From NCBI GenBank assembly GCA_021737145.1, contig JAIPEN010000001.1, positions 62,001-126,000 on the forward strand: a stretch of DNA of 64,000 nucleotides. Direction: 5' to 3'. The translations under genes were made by a program, and so were the position numbers. The notes beneath the pieces were generated by a model. It was given only the letters and a program-made list of their open reading frames with translations, searched no databases and was not told the origin of the DNA. This document shows positions 48,671 to 56,038 of this stretch, piece after piece (the first letter of the stretch is position 1; each line of letters opens with the position of its first letter). The stretch comes from Desulfarculaceae bacterium. GTDB lineage: Bacteria; Desulfobacterota; Desulfarculia; Desulfarculales; Desulfarculaceae.

Positions 48671-49243
48671 ATGGCTCCGCTGAAAAAAGAACAGGTTTTC
48701 AACCTGCCCAACCTCATCACCCTGGTGCGGGTGGGCTCCATCCCCCTGCTGGTGGCGATGCTCTATCTGCCGCCCATGGGGTGGCATTGGGCGGCGGGGG
48801 CCCTGTTCTTCGTGGCCGGGCTCAGCGACCTGGCGGACGGCTTTTTGGCGCGGCGCCTGAAAAAGGTAACCGTGCTGGGCCAGTTCTTGGACCCCCTGGC
48901 CGACAAGCTGCTGGTGGCCTCCATGCTGATCATGCTGGTGATGCTGGGGCGGGCCGCGGCCTGGGCCGCCATCATCATCATCGCCCGCGAGGTGGCTGTC
49001 ACCGGGCTTCGCGCCCTGGCCGCCACCCAGGGCCTGGCCGTGCCCAGCGACCGCTGGGGCAAGGCCAAGACCGCCCTGCAGATGCTGGCCGTGCTGCTGT
49101 TGATGCTGCCCGGCATGGTCGGGGTCATCGATCCCCAGTACTGGGGCAGCTTGGCTTTGTGGGCGGCCACCCTGGTTAGCCTGGTTTCGGGGCTGAGGTA
49201 TTTCGTGCGTTTCAACCGCCTCTACATGGGACGCGACGAGTGA
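48671..49243 (+). CDS. pgsA: CDP-diacylglycerol--glycerol-3-phosphate 3-phosphatidyltransferase
   Basis: A 190-residue integral membrane enzyme for phosphatidylglycerol synthesis, with about four to five transmembrane helices. The CDP-alcohol phosphotransferase motif DLADGFLARRLKKVTVLGQFLDPLADK is intact. FNLPNLITLVRV at the start is typical. It ends the long plus-strand run just before the tRNA-Gly promoter. Confidence 0.95.
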   Translation: MAPLKKEQVFNLPNLITLVRVGSIPLLVAMLYLPPMGWHWAAGALFFVAGLSDLADGFLARRLKKVTVLGQFLDPLADKLLVASMLIMLVMLGRAAAWAAIIIIAREVAVTGLRALAATQGLAVPSDRWGKAKTALQMLAVLLLMLPGMVGVIDPQYWGSLALWAATLVSLVSGLRYFVRFNRLYMGRDE

Positions 49244-49260
49244 GGCCGTTAGTTTTAGCC

Positions 49261-49288
49261 TTGACATAACGGGCGGATACTGTAAGAT
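49261..49288 (+). promoter_or_regulatory. Promoter of tRNA-Gly
   Basis: TTGACA (49261-49266) and TAAGAT (49283-49288) with 16 bases between, ending 13 bases before the tRNA. Confidence 0.75.
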
Positions 49289-49301
49289 TCGTTTTCGCAA
49301 G

Positions 49302-49376
<75 letters not shown>

Positions 49377-49390
49377 AAAGGCAAGCTCAG

Positions 49391-49419
49391 ACCGGCCTCC
49401 ACAAGGGGGCCGGTTTTTT
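49391..49419 (+). terminator. Intrinsic terminator of tRNA-Gly
   Basis: ACCGGCCTCC and GGGGGCCGGT form a stem with a short ACAA loop, followed by a T-run. Confidence 0.85.
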
Positions 49420-49473
49420 GTTGGGGAGCGGCGTTTGGCAGCCTTCGGAGGGCGGCCAGGAAGCCCTTTGTTC

Positions 49474-49502
49474 TTGACACCCCCGCAAGGGGCCGATATT
49501 AT
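49474..49502 (+). promoter_or_regulatory. Promoter of tRNA-Cys
   Basis: TTGACA (49474-49479), 17-base spacer, TATTAT (49497-49502); consensus-like. The spacer holds a CCCC/GGGG inverted repeat. Confidence 0.75.
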
Positions 49503-49561
49503 TTGACCCACTCGTGGCGGGGCCTTTAACAGGCTGTAGACACGGGCGATTTATACATAGC

Positions 49562-49637
49562 GGCGGCGTAGCCAAGTGGCTAAGGCAGCGGACTGCAAAT
49601 CCGTTATTCACCGGTTCAAATCCGGTCGCCGCCTCCA
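49562..49637 (+). tRNA. tRNA-Cys (GCA)
   Basis: Acceptor GGCGGCG pairs with CGCCGCC; anticodon GCA at 49595-49597 in loop CTGCAAA; T arm CCGGTTCAAATCCGG; encoded CCA at 49635-49637. Confidence 0.97.
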
Positions 49638-49647
49638 GAAAAAACCA

Positions 49648-49682
49648 AGGAGCCGGCCCGGCAAGGGCTGGCTCCTTTCTTG
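49648..49682 (+). terminator. Intrinsic terminator of tRNA-Cys
   Basis: A 12-bp stem (49648-49659 with 49665-49676, one G-T pair) and a GGCAA loop, followed by a short T-rich tail. The remaining 97 bases before the DUF3795 gene show only a TATAGT-like hexamer near 49731. Confidence 0.75.
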
Positions 49683-49779
49683 TGCGGACCAGGGGCAGGG
49701 GAGGGGGCCGCCCTGGCCAACGGACTGGGGTATAGTAGGTGGGGGAGGCGCCTCATAAGCCTGCCAGGGGAGGAAGCAA

Positions 49780-50127
49780 GTGTCTGACATAGCCTGTTGC
49801 GGCCTGGATTGCGGGACCTGTCCGGCCCACCGCGCCTGGCAAGAAGATGACGACGAACTTCGCAAGAGCACGGCCGCCGAATGGTCGCGCCTTTACCAGG
49901 CCGAGATAAGCCCGGAGCAGATCAACTGCCAGGGGTGCCGGGTTGGCCAGGAACCGATGTTCGGCCACTGCCAGGTGTGCGCGGTGCGGGCCTGCGTGAT
50001 GGACAAGGGCTGGGAAAACTGCGCCCCGTGCCCGGATTACCCGTGCAAGGACTTGAGCTTCATCCAGAAATTTTCCGCCCAGGCCAAGCAGGCCCTGGAC
50101 CAGCTCAGGCCGGGCGATGTCTCCTAG
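49780..50127 (+). CDS. DUF3795 cysteine-rich protein
   Basis: A 115-residue protein with eleven to twelve cysteines: CCGLDCGTCPA at the start, then CQGC, CQVCAVRACV and CAPCPDYPC. The pattern is typical of DUF3795 and suggests zinc or Fe-S binding. GTG start with GGAGG upstream. It overlaps the next gene by 11 bases, so it heads a coupled four-gene operon. Function unknown. Confidence 0.85.
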   Translation: MSDIACCGLDCGTCPAHRAWQEDDDELRKSTAAEWSRLYQAEISPEQINCQGCRVGQEPMFGHCQVCAVRACVMDKGWENCAPCPDYPCKDLSFIQKFSAQAKQALDQLRPGDVS

Positions 50128-50797
50128 CCCGGGGAAACCGGCTGCCAGGGACATCCTGGTGATCGGCGGCGGCCGTTTCGGCTGCCTGGCCCTGGAGCGC
50201 CTGGAAAACCGGGTGAGCACCGTGGCCGAGCCCGAGCCCACCCCGCGCCTGCGGGAGCTGGCCCAGGACGTGGGCGCGGAGTTGTGGCCCGAGAGGGGGG
50301 TGAAGGCCCTGCAAAAGGCCCTGGCCCAGGAGCGGCCTCCGGTTTGGGTGGTGCCCGCCTTGCCGCGCCATCTGCTGTATGACTGGCTGCTGTCCGAACT
50401 GGCCCGCCTGGAGGCGCGGCCCCTGGACACCCCGCGTGATGCGCTGCCCGGGCTGCCCAGCATCACCCCGGACGGGGAAGGGGGGTGGTATTTGAGCCGG
50501 GCGGACTTTCTCTGCCCGGACGACTGCCCCGAACCGGCGGGCAAGTGCACGGTCACTGGCAAGCCCCGTGGCGAGCCCTTGTTCGCGGATCTGGGGCGCA
50601 TCGTCCTGCCGGACCGGCGCACCGCAGTGGTGCGAAGCCATCAATTGGCCCCAGGGGTGGGTGGCTATCGCACGGAGGATCTGCTCTCCATGCGAAAGCT
50701 CCTGGCTTCCCGGGGAGGGCGCTGGCTACTGGCCACGGCCTGCCGGTGCCACGGGGTGATCAACAGCCTCGAACTAGCTTCAAAAGAGGATTCATGA
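50117..50797 (+). CDS. Uncharacterised protein with Rossmann-like N terminus
   Basis: A 226-residue protein I cannot assign to a family. It opens with DILVIGGGRFGCLALERL, resembling a TrkA-type dinucleotide-binding loop. The middle has PPVWVVPALPRHLLYDWLL. A cysteine group, LCPDDCPEPAGKC, follows near 138-150, with two more cysteines in CRCHG near the end. It may be an NAD-dependent or redox-sensing protein. The start overlaps DUF3795, and its stop overlaps the HAD gene (ATGA). Confidence 0.75.
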   Translation: MSPSPGKPAARDILVIGGGRFGCLALERLENRVSTVAEPEPTPRLRELAQDVGAELWPERGVKALQKALAQERPPVWVVPALPRHLLYDWLLSELARLEARPLDTPRDALPGLPSITPDGEGGWYLSRADFLCPDDCPEPAGKCTVTGKPRGEPLFADLGRIVLPDRRTAVVRSHQLAPGVGGYRTEDLLSMRKLLASRGGRWLLATACRCHGVINSLELASKEDS

Positions 50798-51471
50798 GCA
50801 ATCTAAGCCACAAGGCGGTGCTCTTCGATTTGGACGGGGTGTTGTTGGACTCCATGCAGCACCATGCCGACGCCTGGCTCAGGGTCATGGGCGAGGCCGG
50901 GTTGGGGGTGGACCGGGAGTTCATCCTGGCCCATGAGGGCTGCCTCCAGACCAACGTGTTGCAGGGCCTGCTGTGCAAATGCGGTTTGGAACCGGAGTAC
51001 GGCCCGGACGAGTTCATGGCCGAACTGCTGGAAAAACAGCGCGCCCTGTTCCTGGCCGAGTACGCCCATCTGGTCGCGCCCTATCCCCGGGCGGCCGGCC
51101 TGCTGCAAGCCCTGCGCGGCCAAGAGGTGCCCCTGGCCCTGGTGACCAGTTCGCGCCGGGATCAGGTGCACACCTGCCTGCCTCAAGACATGCTTTCATG
51201 CTTTGAGACCGTGGTGGCCTCGGACGACGTGGCCGCGCACAAGCCCCATCCCGAGCCCTATCTGCGGGCGGCCCAAGCCCTGGGCCTGGCGGCCGGGGAA
51301 TGCCTGGTGGTGGAGAACGCGCCGGCCGGAATCGCCTCGGCCGTGGCCGCCGGAGCCACCTGCTACGCCCTGAGCACCACCCTGAGCCCTGAGCACCTGA
51401 CCCAGGCCCACGCCGTGTTTGCCAGCCTGGGACATCTGGCCGATCACCTGGGGTGCAACGGGAACGGCTGA
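50794..51471 (+). CDS. HAD-superfamily phosphatase (beta-phosphoglucomutase-like)
   Basis: A 225-residue HAD subfamily IA hydrolase. Motif I is DLDGVLLDS (11-19), motif II VTSS, motif III the lysine in AAHKPHPEPYL, and motif IV is VVENAPAGIASAVAAG with Glu-Asn in place of the usual Glu-Asp/Asp-Asp. The helical cap lies at about 20-85. It probably dephosphorylates a sugar or polyol phosphate, which fits the adjacent isomerase-like gene. It starts on the ATGA overlap and ends on TGATG. Confidence 0.9.
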   Translation: MSNLSHKAVLFDLDGVLLDSMQHHADAWLRVMGEAGLGVDREFILAHEGCLQTNVLQGLLCKCGLEPEYGPDEFMAELLEKQRALFLAEYAHLVAPYPRAAGLLQALRGQEVPLALVTSSRRDQVHTCLPQDMLSCFETVVASDDVAAHKPHPEPYLRAAQALGLAAGECLVVENAPAGIASAVAAGATCYALSTTLSPEHLTQAHAVFASLGHLADHLGCNGNG

Positions 51472-52400
51472 TGCGCGTCTGTCTGGCCCAGGTCTCCTTG
51501 CTGCGGGATGCCTTGCGGGGCAGGGTGAGCCCCTGGGATTTGCCAGGCCTGGCCGCGTCCCATGGCTTTGACGGGGTGGAATGGCTGGACCGACTGCTGC
51601 CTTCCTTTGAGCATCGCGACCTCGCCAGGCTCGGCGGCGCATGCGCCAGGGCCGGTTTGGGGCCTGGCGGGCTCAGCCTGAGCATCCAGCACCTGGCCTC
51701 GTCCAAGCGTTTGGCATTGCAGACCTGGCGCGCCCTGGCCCTGCTGGAGGCGTGCCCGGACATGGGGGTGGAGTTTGTGCGGGTAGGGCTGGGGGGAGGG
51801 GGCCTAAGCCTCAACGGCCTGCTGGAGGGGCTTTCAACCCTGCGCCCAGCTTCAAGCCAGATGGCCGCGCCCCTGGGCCTGCTCGGGCGCTGGGCCTACA
51901 GGGTGGTGGCTTTGGCCAATATGGCCAGGAATAGGGGACACGGCCGCACACCACCGCCAGCCAACCAATCAGAGCATAATGCCGCCCAAAGGGCGCTGAG
52001 GCCCTTGGCCGCGAAGGCGTCTGAGCTTGGCCTGCGACTGGGGGTGGAGAATCATTGGGGCCTGTCCGGCCGTCCGGATGACCTGCTCAAACTTGTATAC
52101 AATTTAGAACCTTTTAACGGGGGGATATGCCTTGATCTTGACAATTTTTATGAAGATCAAGACTCTCTTGCCGGGGTGGCTGCCTTAGCTCCAACGGCAA
52201 TCCATGTGCATTACAAGGCCCATGGCCGCGATCCGTTAGAAGAGGCTTTTAAATTGGATTATCAGGCCAAGTTGGAGCTGCTCAAGGACCAGGGCTATGA
52301 CGGGGCCTTTAGCATTGAATATGAAGGGCCCGAACCGGCTCTTGAAGGAGCGATTCGGGCCGCTGAGGTGTTGCGCAAAATTTGGTCTGCTCTGGACTAA
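51471..52400 (+). CDS. Sugar phosphate isomerase/epimerase-like TIM-barrel protein
   Basis: A 309-residue AP_endonuc_2/xylose isomerase-like TIM barrel. GFDGVEWLDRLLP, GLRLGVENHWGLSGRPDDLL, GICLDLDNFY, IHVHYKAHG and GAFSIEYEGPE carry the expected metal-binding Glu, Asp, His and Glu. The residues between about 125 and 185 look like a poorly conserved insertion. From about 52030 to the end, codons are clearly more A/T-rich than in the first half and in neighbours. It is translationally coupled to the HAD gene. The substrate is unknown. Confidence 0.82.
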   Translation: MRVCLAQVSLLRDALRGRVSPWDLPGLAASHGFDGVEWLDRLLPSFEHRDLARLGGACARAGLGPGGLSLSIQHLASSKRLALQTWRALALLEACPDMGVEFVRVGLGGGGLSLNGLLEGLSTLRPASSQMAAPLGLLGRWAYRVVALANMARNRGHGRTPPPANQSEHNAAQRALRPLAAKASELGLRLGVENHWGLSGRPDDLLKLVYNLEPFNGGICLDLDNFYEDQDSLAGVAALAPTAIHVHYKAHGRDPLEEAFKLDYQAKLELLKDQGYDGAFSIEYEGPEPALEGAIRAAEVLRKIWSALD

Positions 52401-52696
52401 TTCCAGAGGATGGTTTCGCCCTCATTGATGCCTTCGACCTGAGGCAGCTTGAGCCAGCGGATCTGGATGCCCTGGGGGGTGTTGACGATGATCCTTTGCC
52501 AGGACTGGCCGGTCTTGGTGTCCATCATGAGCATTCCGCCATAGGGCCGCGGGGCCTGGAATATCTGATAGCGGGGCGCCGGGCTGTACAAGGACAGGGC
52601 GCCGCCTTGCGGGGTGACCACCGGTGGCGCGGCCAGAGCCGGAGCCGCGGCCAGCAGGGCCAGCAGCAAGGCCAGGGAGAAGATTCTTTTGGTCAT
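52397..52696 (-). CDS. Small secreted protein of unknown function
   Basis: A 99-residue protein with a Sec signal peptide (MTKRIFSLALLLALLAAAPA) and a likely cut after ALA. The mature 75 residues include GGALSLYSPAPRYQIFQAPR and two tryptophans in SWQRI and IRWLKLP. GGAGAA precedes the ATG at 52696. No family recognised. Its stop overlaps the TIM-barrel gene by four bases, tail to tail. Confidence 0.75.
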   Translation of the reverse strand: MTKRIFSLALLLALLAAAPALAAPPVVTPQGGALSLYSPAPRYQIFQAPRPYGGMLMMDTKTGQSWQRIIVNTPQGIQIRWLKLPQVEGINEGETILWN

Positions 52697-52726
52697 GGCG
52701 GCTTCTCCTGTGTGAGTCCGTCCCAT

Positions 52727-52756
52727 ATTCTAGGTCGATCTGGCCAAATATTTCAA
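52727..52756 (-). promoter_or_regulatory. Candidate promoter of the small secreted protein gene
   Basis: On the minus strand TTGAAA (52756-52751) and TAGAAT (52732-52727) are 18 bases apart, about 31 bases before the ATG. Confidence 0.45.
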
Positions 52757-52799
52757 CCGGCATGATCTACCACAATAAACACGTAAAACCGTTTAGATA

Positions 52800-52817
52800 A
52801 GGTTTAAACTTAAACCT
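52800..52817. repeat. 18-bp palindrome, candidate operator
   Basis: AGGTTTAA and TTAAACCT are perfect inverted arms separated by AC. It lies about 200 bases upstream of the main PEP carboxykinase promoter and 44 bases upstream of the minus-strand promoter. Confidence 0.6.
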
Positions 52818-52906
52818 AACTATGAAACAAAAGACTCTTAGCTTCGGTTCGTGGGCCATGCTCGGCAACTTTATCCGGACGCGCCTCCATGCCTTCCCGT
52901 CCCGGG

Positions 52907-52961
52907 CTTGCTTATTGTTACATACTTCGCATAAGATATATTATGTAAACTTATAAGCAAG
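52907..52961. repeat. Concentric inverted repeats, candidate operator
   Basis: CTTGCTTAT (52907-52915) pairs with ATAAGCAAG (52953-52961), and TTACATA (52918-52924) with TATGTAA (52942-52948) about the same centre near 52934. TTGTTA/TATTAT promoter hexamers fall inside. Confidence 0.65.
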
Positions 52962-53017
52962 GATGGTCAGAAGGGCCAATTTCTACGAATTTCAAGTGCA
53001 TTACCCTGCCGGGTCTC

Positions 53018-53045
53018 TTGACGGGCGGAATCGCGAAGCTATAGA
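53018..53045 (+). promoter_or_regulatory. Promoter of PEP carboxykinase gene
   Basis: TTGACG (53018-53023) and TATAGA (53040-53045) are 16 bases apart, leaving a leader of about 150 bases with GC hairpins. Confidence 0.6.
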
Positions 53046-53200
53046 ATGAAACCCTTTCAGCCGCAGTGCGGCTGGGACTGGAAGGCGGCCCGCCAGAGCC
53101 CTCTTCCGCCGGAAACTGAACCAGCCCCCCCGTGGGCTTTCGATGCATCTACTATTTAAAAATGGTCCGCCCTTTGGGCGCGGGCCACGAGGGAGTATCC

Positions 53201-55171
53201 ATGCTGGAGCTAAAAAAGGGCGTCGATATCCTCACCGATATCGGCGGCGTGAAAGACGCTGAGGAAGTCAAACGCGTCTTCCGTGATTCCATGGATGACG
53301 ACAACTTCGCCAAGATCGAAAAAATCACCAACTCCGAAGCCCGCCTCAAGATCGCCAACGCAATCGCCCTGGGCAAGCCGTCCAAGGTCCTGGTCAACGA
53401 CGGCAGCGACGCCGACGTGCTCATGGTGCGCAAGCTGGTGGTGGAATACGGCGAGGAAAAAGACCTCAACATTCCCGACCACACCATCCACTACGACCTG
53501 GCCGAGGAACAGGCCCGTATCGTGGACCGCACCTTCTATATCGCCAACCCCGACGAGAAGGTCAGCTCCCTGGCCAACCGCATTGACCGCGACGATGCCT
53601 ACAATTATGTCAAGGACTACATGGCCGGCATGATGGACGGCATGACCCTGGTCATCGGCTTCTACTCCCGGGGTCCCGTGGGCGCCGTGGCCGCCATCCC
53701 GGCCATCGAGATGACCACCTCTCTGTACGTGTGCCACTCGGCCGAGCTTTTGTACCGCAACTGCTTCGACCAGTTCGACGCCGAGGTGGACCGGGCCGGC
53801 CTGTTCTTCACCAACGTGCACAGCCAGGGCCCCAACCGGGCCGAGGACCTGCCCAACGCGCGGGTGTTCATGGACCGTTCCCACCAGACCACCTACTCCA
53901 CCTTCTGCACCTACGCGGGCAACACCCTGCTGCTCAAAAAGGGCAACCACCGCTTTGCCGTGGACCGGGCCACCTATTACCGCAAGGGGCTGGAGCTCTC
54001 GGAACACATGTTCATCACCGGTCTGGAAGGCCCCGGCGGCCGGGTCACCTTCTTCGCCGGCGCCGCGCCCAGCGGCTGCGGCAAGACCACCACGGCCATG
54101 GTTGGCGAGGAGTTCATCTCCGACGACCTGGCCCAGATCTGGATCTCCGAGGACGGCACCATCCGCTCCATCAACCCCGAGAGCGGCATCTTCGGCATCA
54201 TCGAGGACGTGAACTGGACCGACGATCCCATGATCATGGACATCCTGCGCAAGCAGGGCCATGAGGTCATCTTCTCCAACGTGCTCATCGTGGACGGCGT
54301 GCCCTATTGGGTGGGCAGCGGCGAGGAGAACCCGGACAAGGGCTTCAACTTCCAGGGCGAGTGGTTCGAGGGCAAGACCGACGCGAATGGCAAGGCAGTT
54401 CCCCTGTCCCACGGCAACGCCCGCTTCACCATCCGCGCCTCTTCCCTGAGCAACTACTCCGACAAGATGCAAGACCCGGCCGGCGTGGTGACCAAGGTCT
54501 TCACCTACAACGGCCGCGACGCGGACACCATGCCTCCGGTGCGTGTGGCCCGCAACGCCGACGAAGGCGTGGTCATCGGCGCCTCCATCGTGAGCAAGGC
54601 CACGGCCACCGAGGTGGGCGTGACCGGCGTAAAGCGCCAGCCCTGGGCCAACCAGCCCTTTATCCCCGGCGCCCTGGGCGACAACATGGTGGCCCAGTTC
54701 GAGTTCTTCAACTCCGACAAGATCAGCGCCGAGAACCGGCCCATCATGGCCGGCCTCAACTACTTCCTGACCCACGAGGCGCGCGGCGGCGAAGGCAGCG
54801 CCCTGCTGGGCGAGAAGCGCGACGTGAAGGTGTGGCTGGGTTGGCTGGAGCGCCTGGTCAACAACGAGGTGGAAACCATCTACTCGCCCGTCGGCCTGAT
54901 GCCCACCTACGAAGATCTGAAGAATATGTTCAAGGACCTGCTGGACAAGGACTACTCCCGGGAGCTCTATGACAAGCAGTTCTCCCTGTACATCGACAAG
55001 ATCATGGCCCGCATCGACCTGCAGTACGACGCCTTTAAGAAGGAAGAGAACATCCCGGACAAGCTCTACGCCATCTATGACGAGCAGAAGGTGGAGCTGG
55101 AGGACCTGCGGTCCAAGTACGGCGACATCGTGAACCCGGATCAGGTCAAGGAGTGGGCGGACGCCAAGTAA
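53201..55171 (+). CDS. pckG: Phosphoenolpyruvate carboxykinase (GTP)
   Basis: A 656-residue enzyme that interconverts oxaloacetate and PEP with GTP. FYSRGPVGAVAAIPAIEMTT and the kinase-1 loop AAPSGCGKTTTA (about 286-297) are present, with the downstream ISDDLAQIW metal site. Length fits the GTP family rather than the ATP type. GGGAG precedes the ATG at 53201; in-frame sequence upstream of it is not conserved. It stands alone between the regulatory region and a terminator. In an anaerobe it may work in gluconeogenesis or anaplerosis. Confidence 0.95.
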   Translation: MLELKKGVDILTDIGGVKDAEEVKRVFRDSMDDDNFAKIEKITNSEARLKIANAIALGKPSKVLVNDGSDADVLMVRKLVVEYGEEKDLNIPDHTIHYDLAEEQARIVDRTFYIANPDEKVSSLANRIDRDDAYNYVKDYMAGMMDGMTLVIGFYSRGPVGAVAAIPAIEMTTSLYVCHSAELLYRNCFDQFDAEVDRAGLFFTNVHSQGPNRAEDLPNARVFMDRSHQTTYSTFCTYAGNTLLLKKGNHRFAVDRATYYRKGLELSEHMFITGLEGPGGRVTFFAGAAPSGCGKTTTAMVGEEFISDDLAQIWISEDGTIRSINPESGIFGIIEDVNWTDDPMIMDILRKQGHEVIFSNVLIVDGVPYWVGSGEENPDKGFNFQGEWFEGKTDANGKAVPLSHGNARFTIRASSLSNYSDKMQDPAGVVTKVFTYNGRDADTMPPVRVARNADEGVVIGASIVSKATATEVGVTGVKRQPWANQPFIPGALGDNMVAQFEFFNSDKISAENRPIMAGLNYFLTHEARGGEGSALLGEKRDVKVWLGWLERLVNNEVETIYSPVGLMPTYEDLKNMFKDLLDKDYSRELYDKQFSLYIDKIMARIDLQYDAFKKEENIPDKLYAIYDEQKVELEDLRSKYGDIVNPDQVKEWADAK

Positions 55172-55206
55172 GCCCCCTGCCCTGACCTACTCTCTGAATA
55201 ATACTC

Positions 55207-55244
55207 AGGCCCCGGTCGCGTTTGCGGCCGGGGCCTGTTCTTTT
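55207..55244 (+). terminator. Intrinsic terminator of PEP carboxykinase gene
   Basis: A 13-bp stem (AGGCCCCGGTCGC with GCGGCCGGGGCCT, one G-T pair), GTTT loop, then GTTCTTTT. Confidence 0.85.
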
Positions 55245-55264
55245 AGCTCACGCGAGCGATGAGT

Positions 55265-55873
55265 TTACTTCACCAGCCCCTTGGCCTGTAACTCTGGCAT
55301 GACCACCTTGGCCAGATGGGCCAGCACTTCGCCGGTGTACTCCGGATTGATCACCTGGGTCTCGGCGGTCCAAAAAGGTTTGCCGGTCTTCACGTCGTAG
55401 AGCTGGGTAAGAATTCTGACCTTGACCTTTTCTTGCGAATAGCTGGTCGGCCTGGAGGACGCAGCGTTAAATCCGGGCGCGATGCTGTAGAAGTCCTGGT
55501 TAAAGGTCGGCGTGGCGCTGCCTTTTCGATCCACGGTGATCAAGTAGCCCACGAATATGGCCTGGGCCTTTTGGGCCTTGGCCTGGCGCAGGATTTCGTC
55601 CCGGTCCCTTTCCTTGCCCTCGGGCAGCACCGCCAGGCTGGTGAAAGCCGTGGCCCCGTGCGCCCGGAACTGCCTGGCGAACTCGTTTTCGAAGTTAATT
55701 CGCTTGTTTTTTTCCTCGATTGCCCCCACCACCATCACCCGGTGCAGGGGCGCAGCATGAAAGCCGGGGGCCATCTCCACCCTGGCTAATCGGGCGCTGC
55801 TGCCGCCCACCGCGCAGGCGGTCAGGCCAACAAACAAGGCGCACAGCAGGAGCAGGCGGGTTGTCTTGAGCAT
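55265..55873 (-). CDS. Lipoprotein of unknown function
   Basis: A 202-residue lipoprotein. Signal MLKTTRLLLLCALFVGL, lipobox LTAC (Cys20). The mature region has HRVMVVGAIEEKNKRINFE, AQAIFVGYLITVDRKG and VKVRILTQLYDVKTGKPFW, a pattern like CsgG/GNA1162-type or DUF4136-type lipoproteins that sense or assemble envelope components. The frame continues upstream of 55873 but lacks a plausible signal there. It faces the terminator of the PEP carboxykinase gene. Confidence 0.8.
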   Translation of the reverse strand: MLKTTRLLLLCALFVGLTACAVGGSSARLARVEMAPGFHAAPLHRVMVVGAIEEKNKRINFENEFARQFRAHGATAFTSLAVLPEGKERDRDEILRQAKAQKAQAIFVGYLITVDRKGSATPTFNQDFYSIAPGFNAASSRPTSYSQEKVKVRILTQLYDVKTGKPFWTAETQVINPEYTGEVLAHLAKVVMPELQAKGLVK

Positions 55874-55892
55874 GGGCGCGTCTCCAAGAAAA

Positions 55893-55920
55893 AGGTGTAC
55901 CGGAAACTGGAGAATGTCAA
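55893..55920 (-). promoter_or_regulatory. Weak candidate promoter of the 55265-55873 lipoprotein
   Basis: TTGACA on the minus strand (55920-55915) with TACACC about 15 bases further; the spacing is short. Confidence 0.3.
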
Positions 55921-56038
55921 CGTTATCAAATGTCGGCCGGCTTGCGGCGCTTTTTTCGCCTTGGCCTGCAACAAGCTCTGGCCAAGCGCGGCCAAACCTG
56001 CCTAATATCATCTTACCCCATGCTTGAGAGGTTAAAGC

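Larger units (their letters stand above)
52697..53200. other. Divergent regulatory region before PEP carboxykinase
   Basis: 504 bases without a gene. From left to right: a minus-strand promoter, an 18-bp palindrome (52800-52817), a 55-bp concentric inverted repeat (52907-52961) containing a possible promoter TTGTTA/TATTAT, a consensus-like promoter (53018-53045), and a GC-rich leader with hairpins such as GCCGCAGTGCGGC near 53062. The AT-rich part stands out from its surroundings. Confidence 0.6.
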
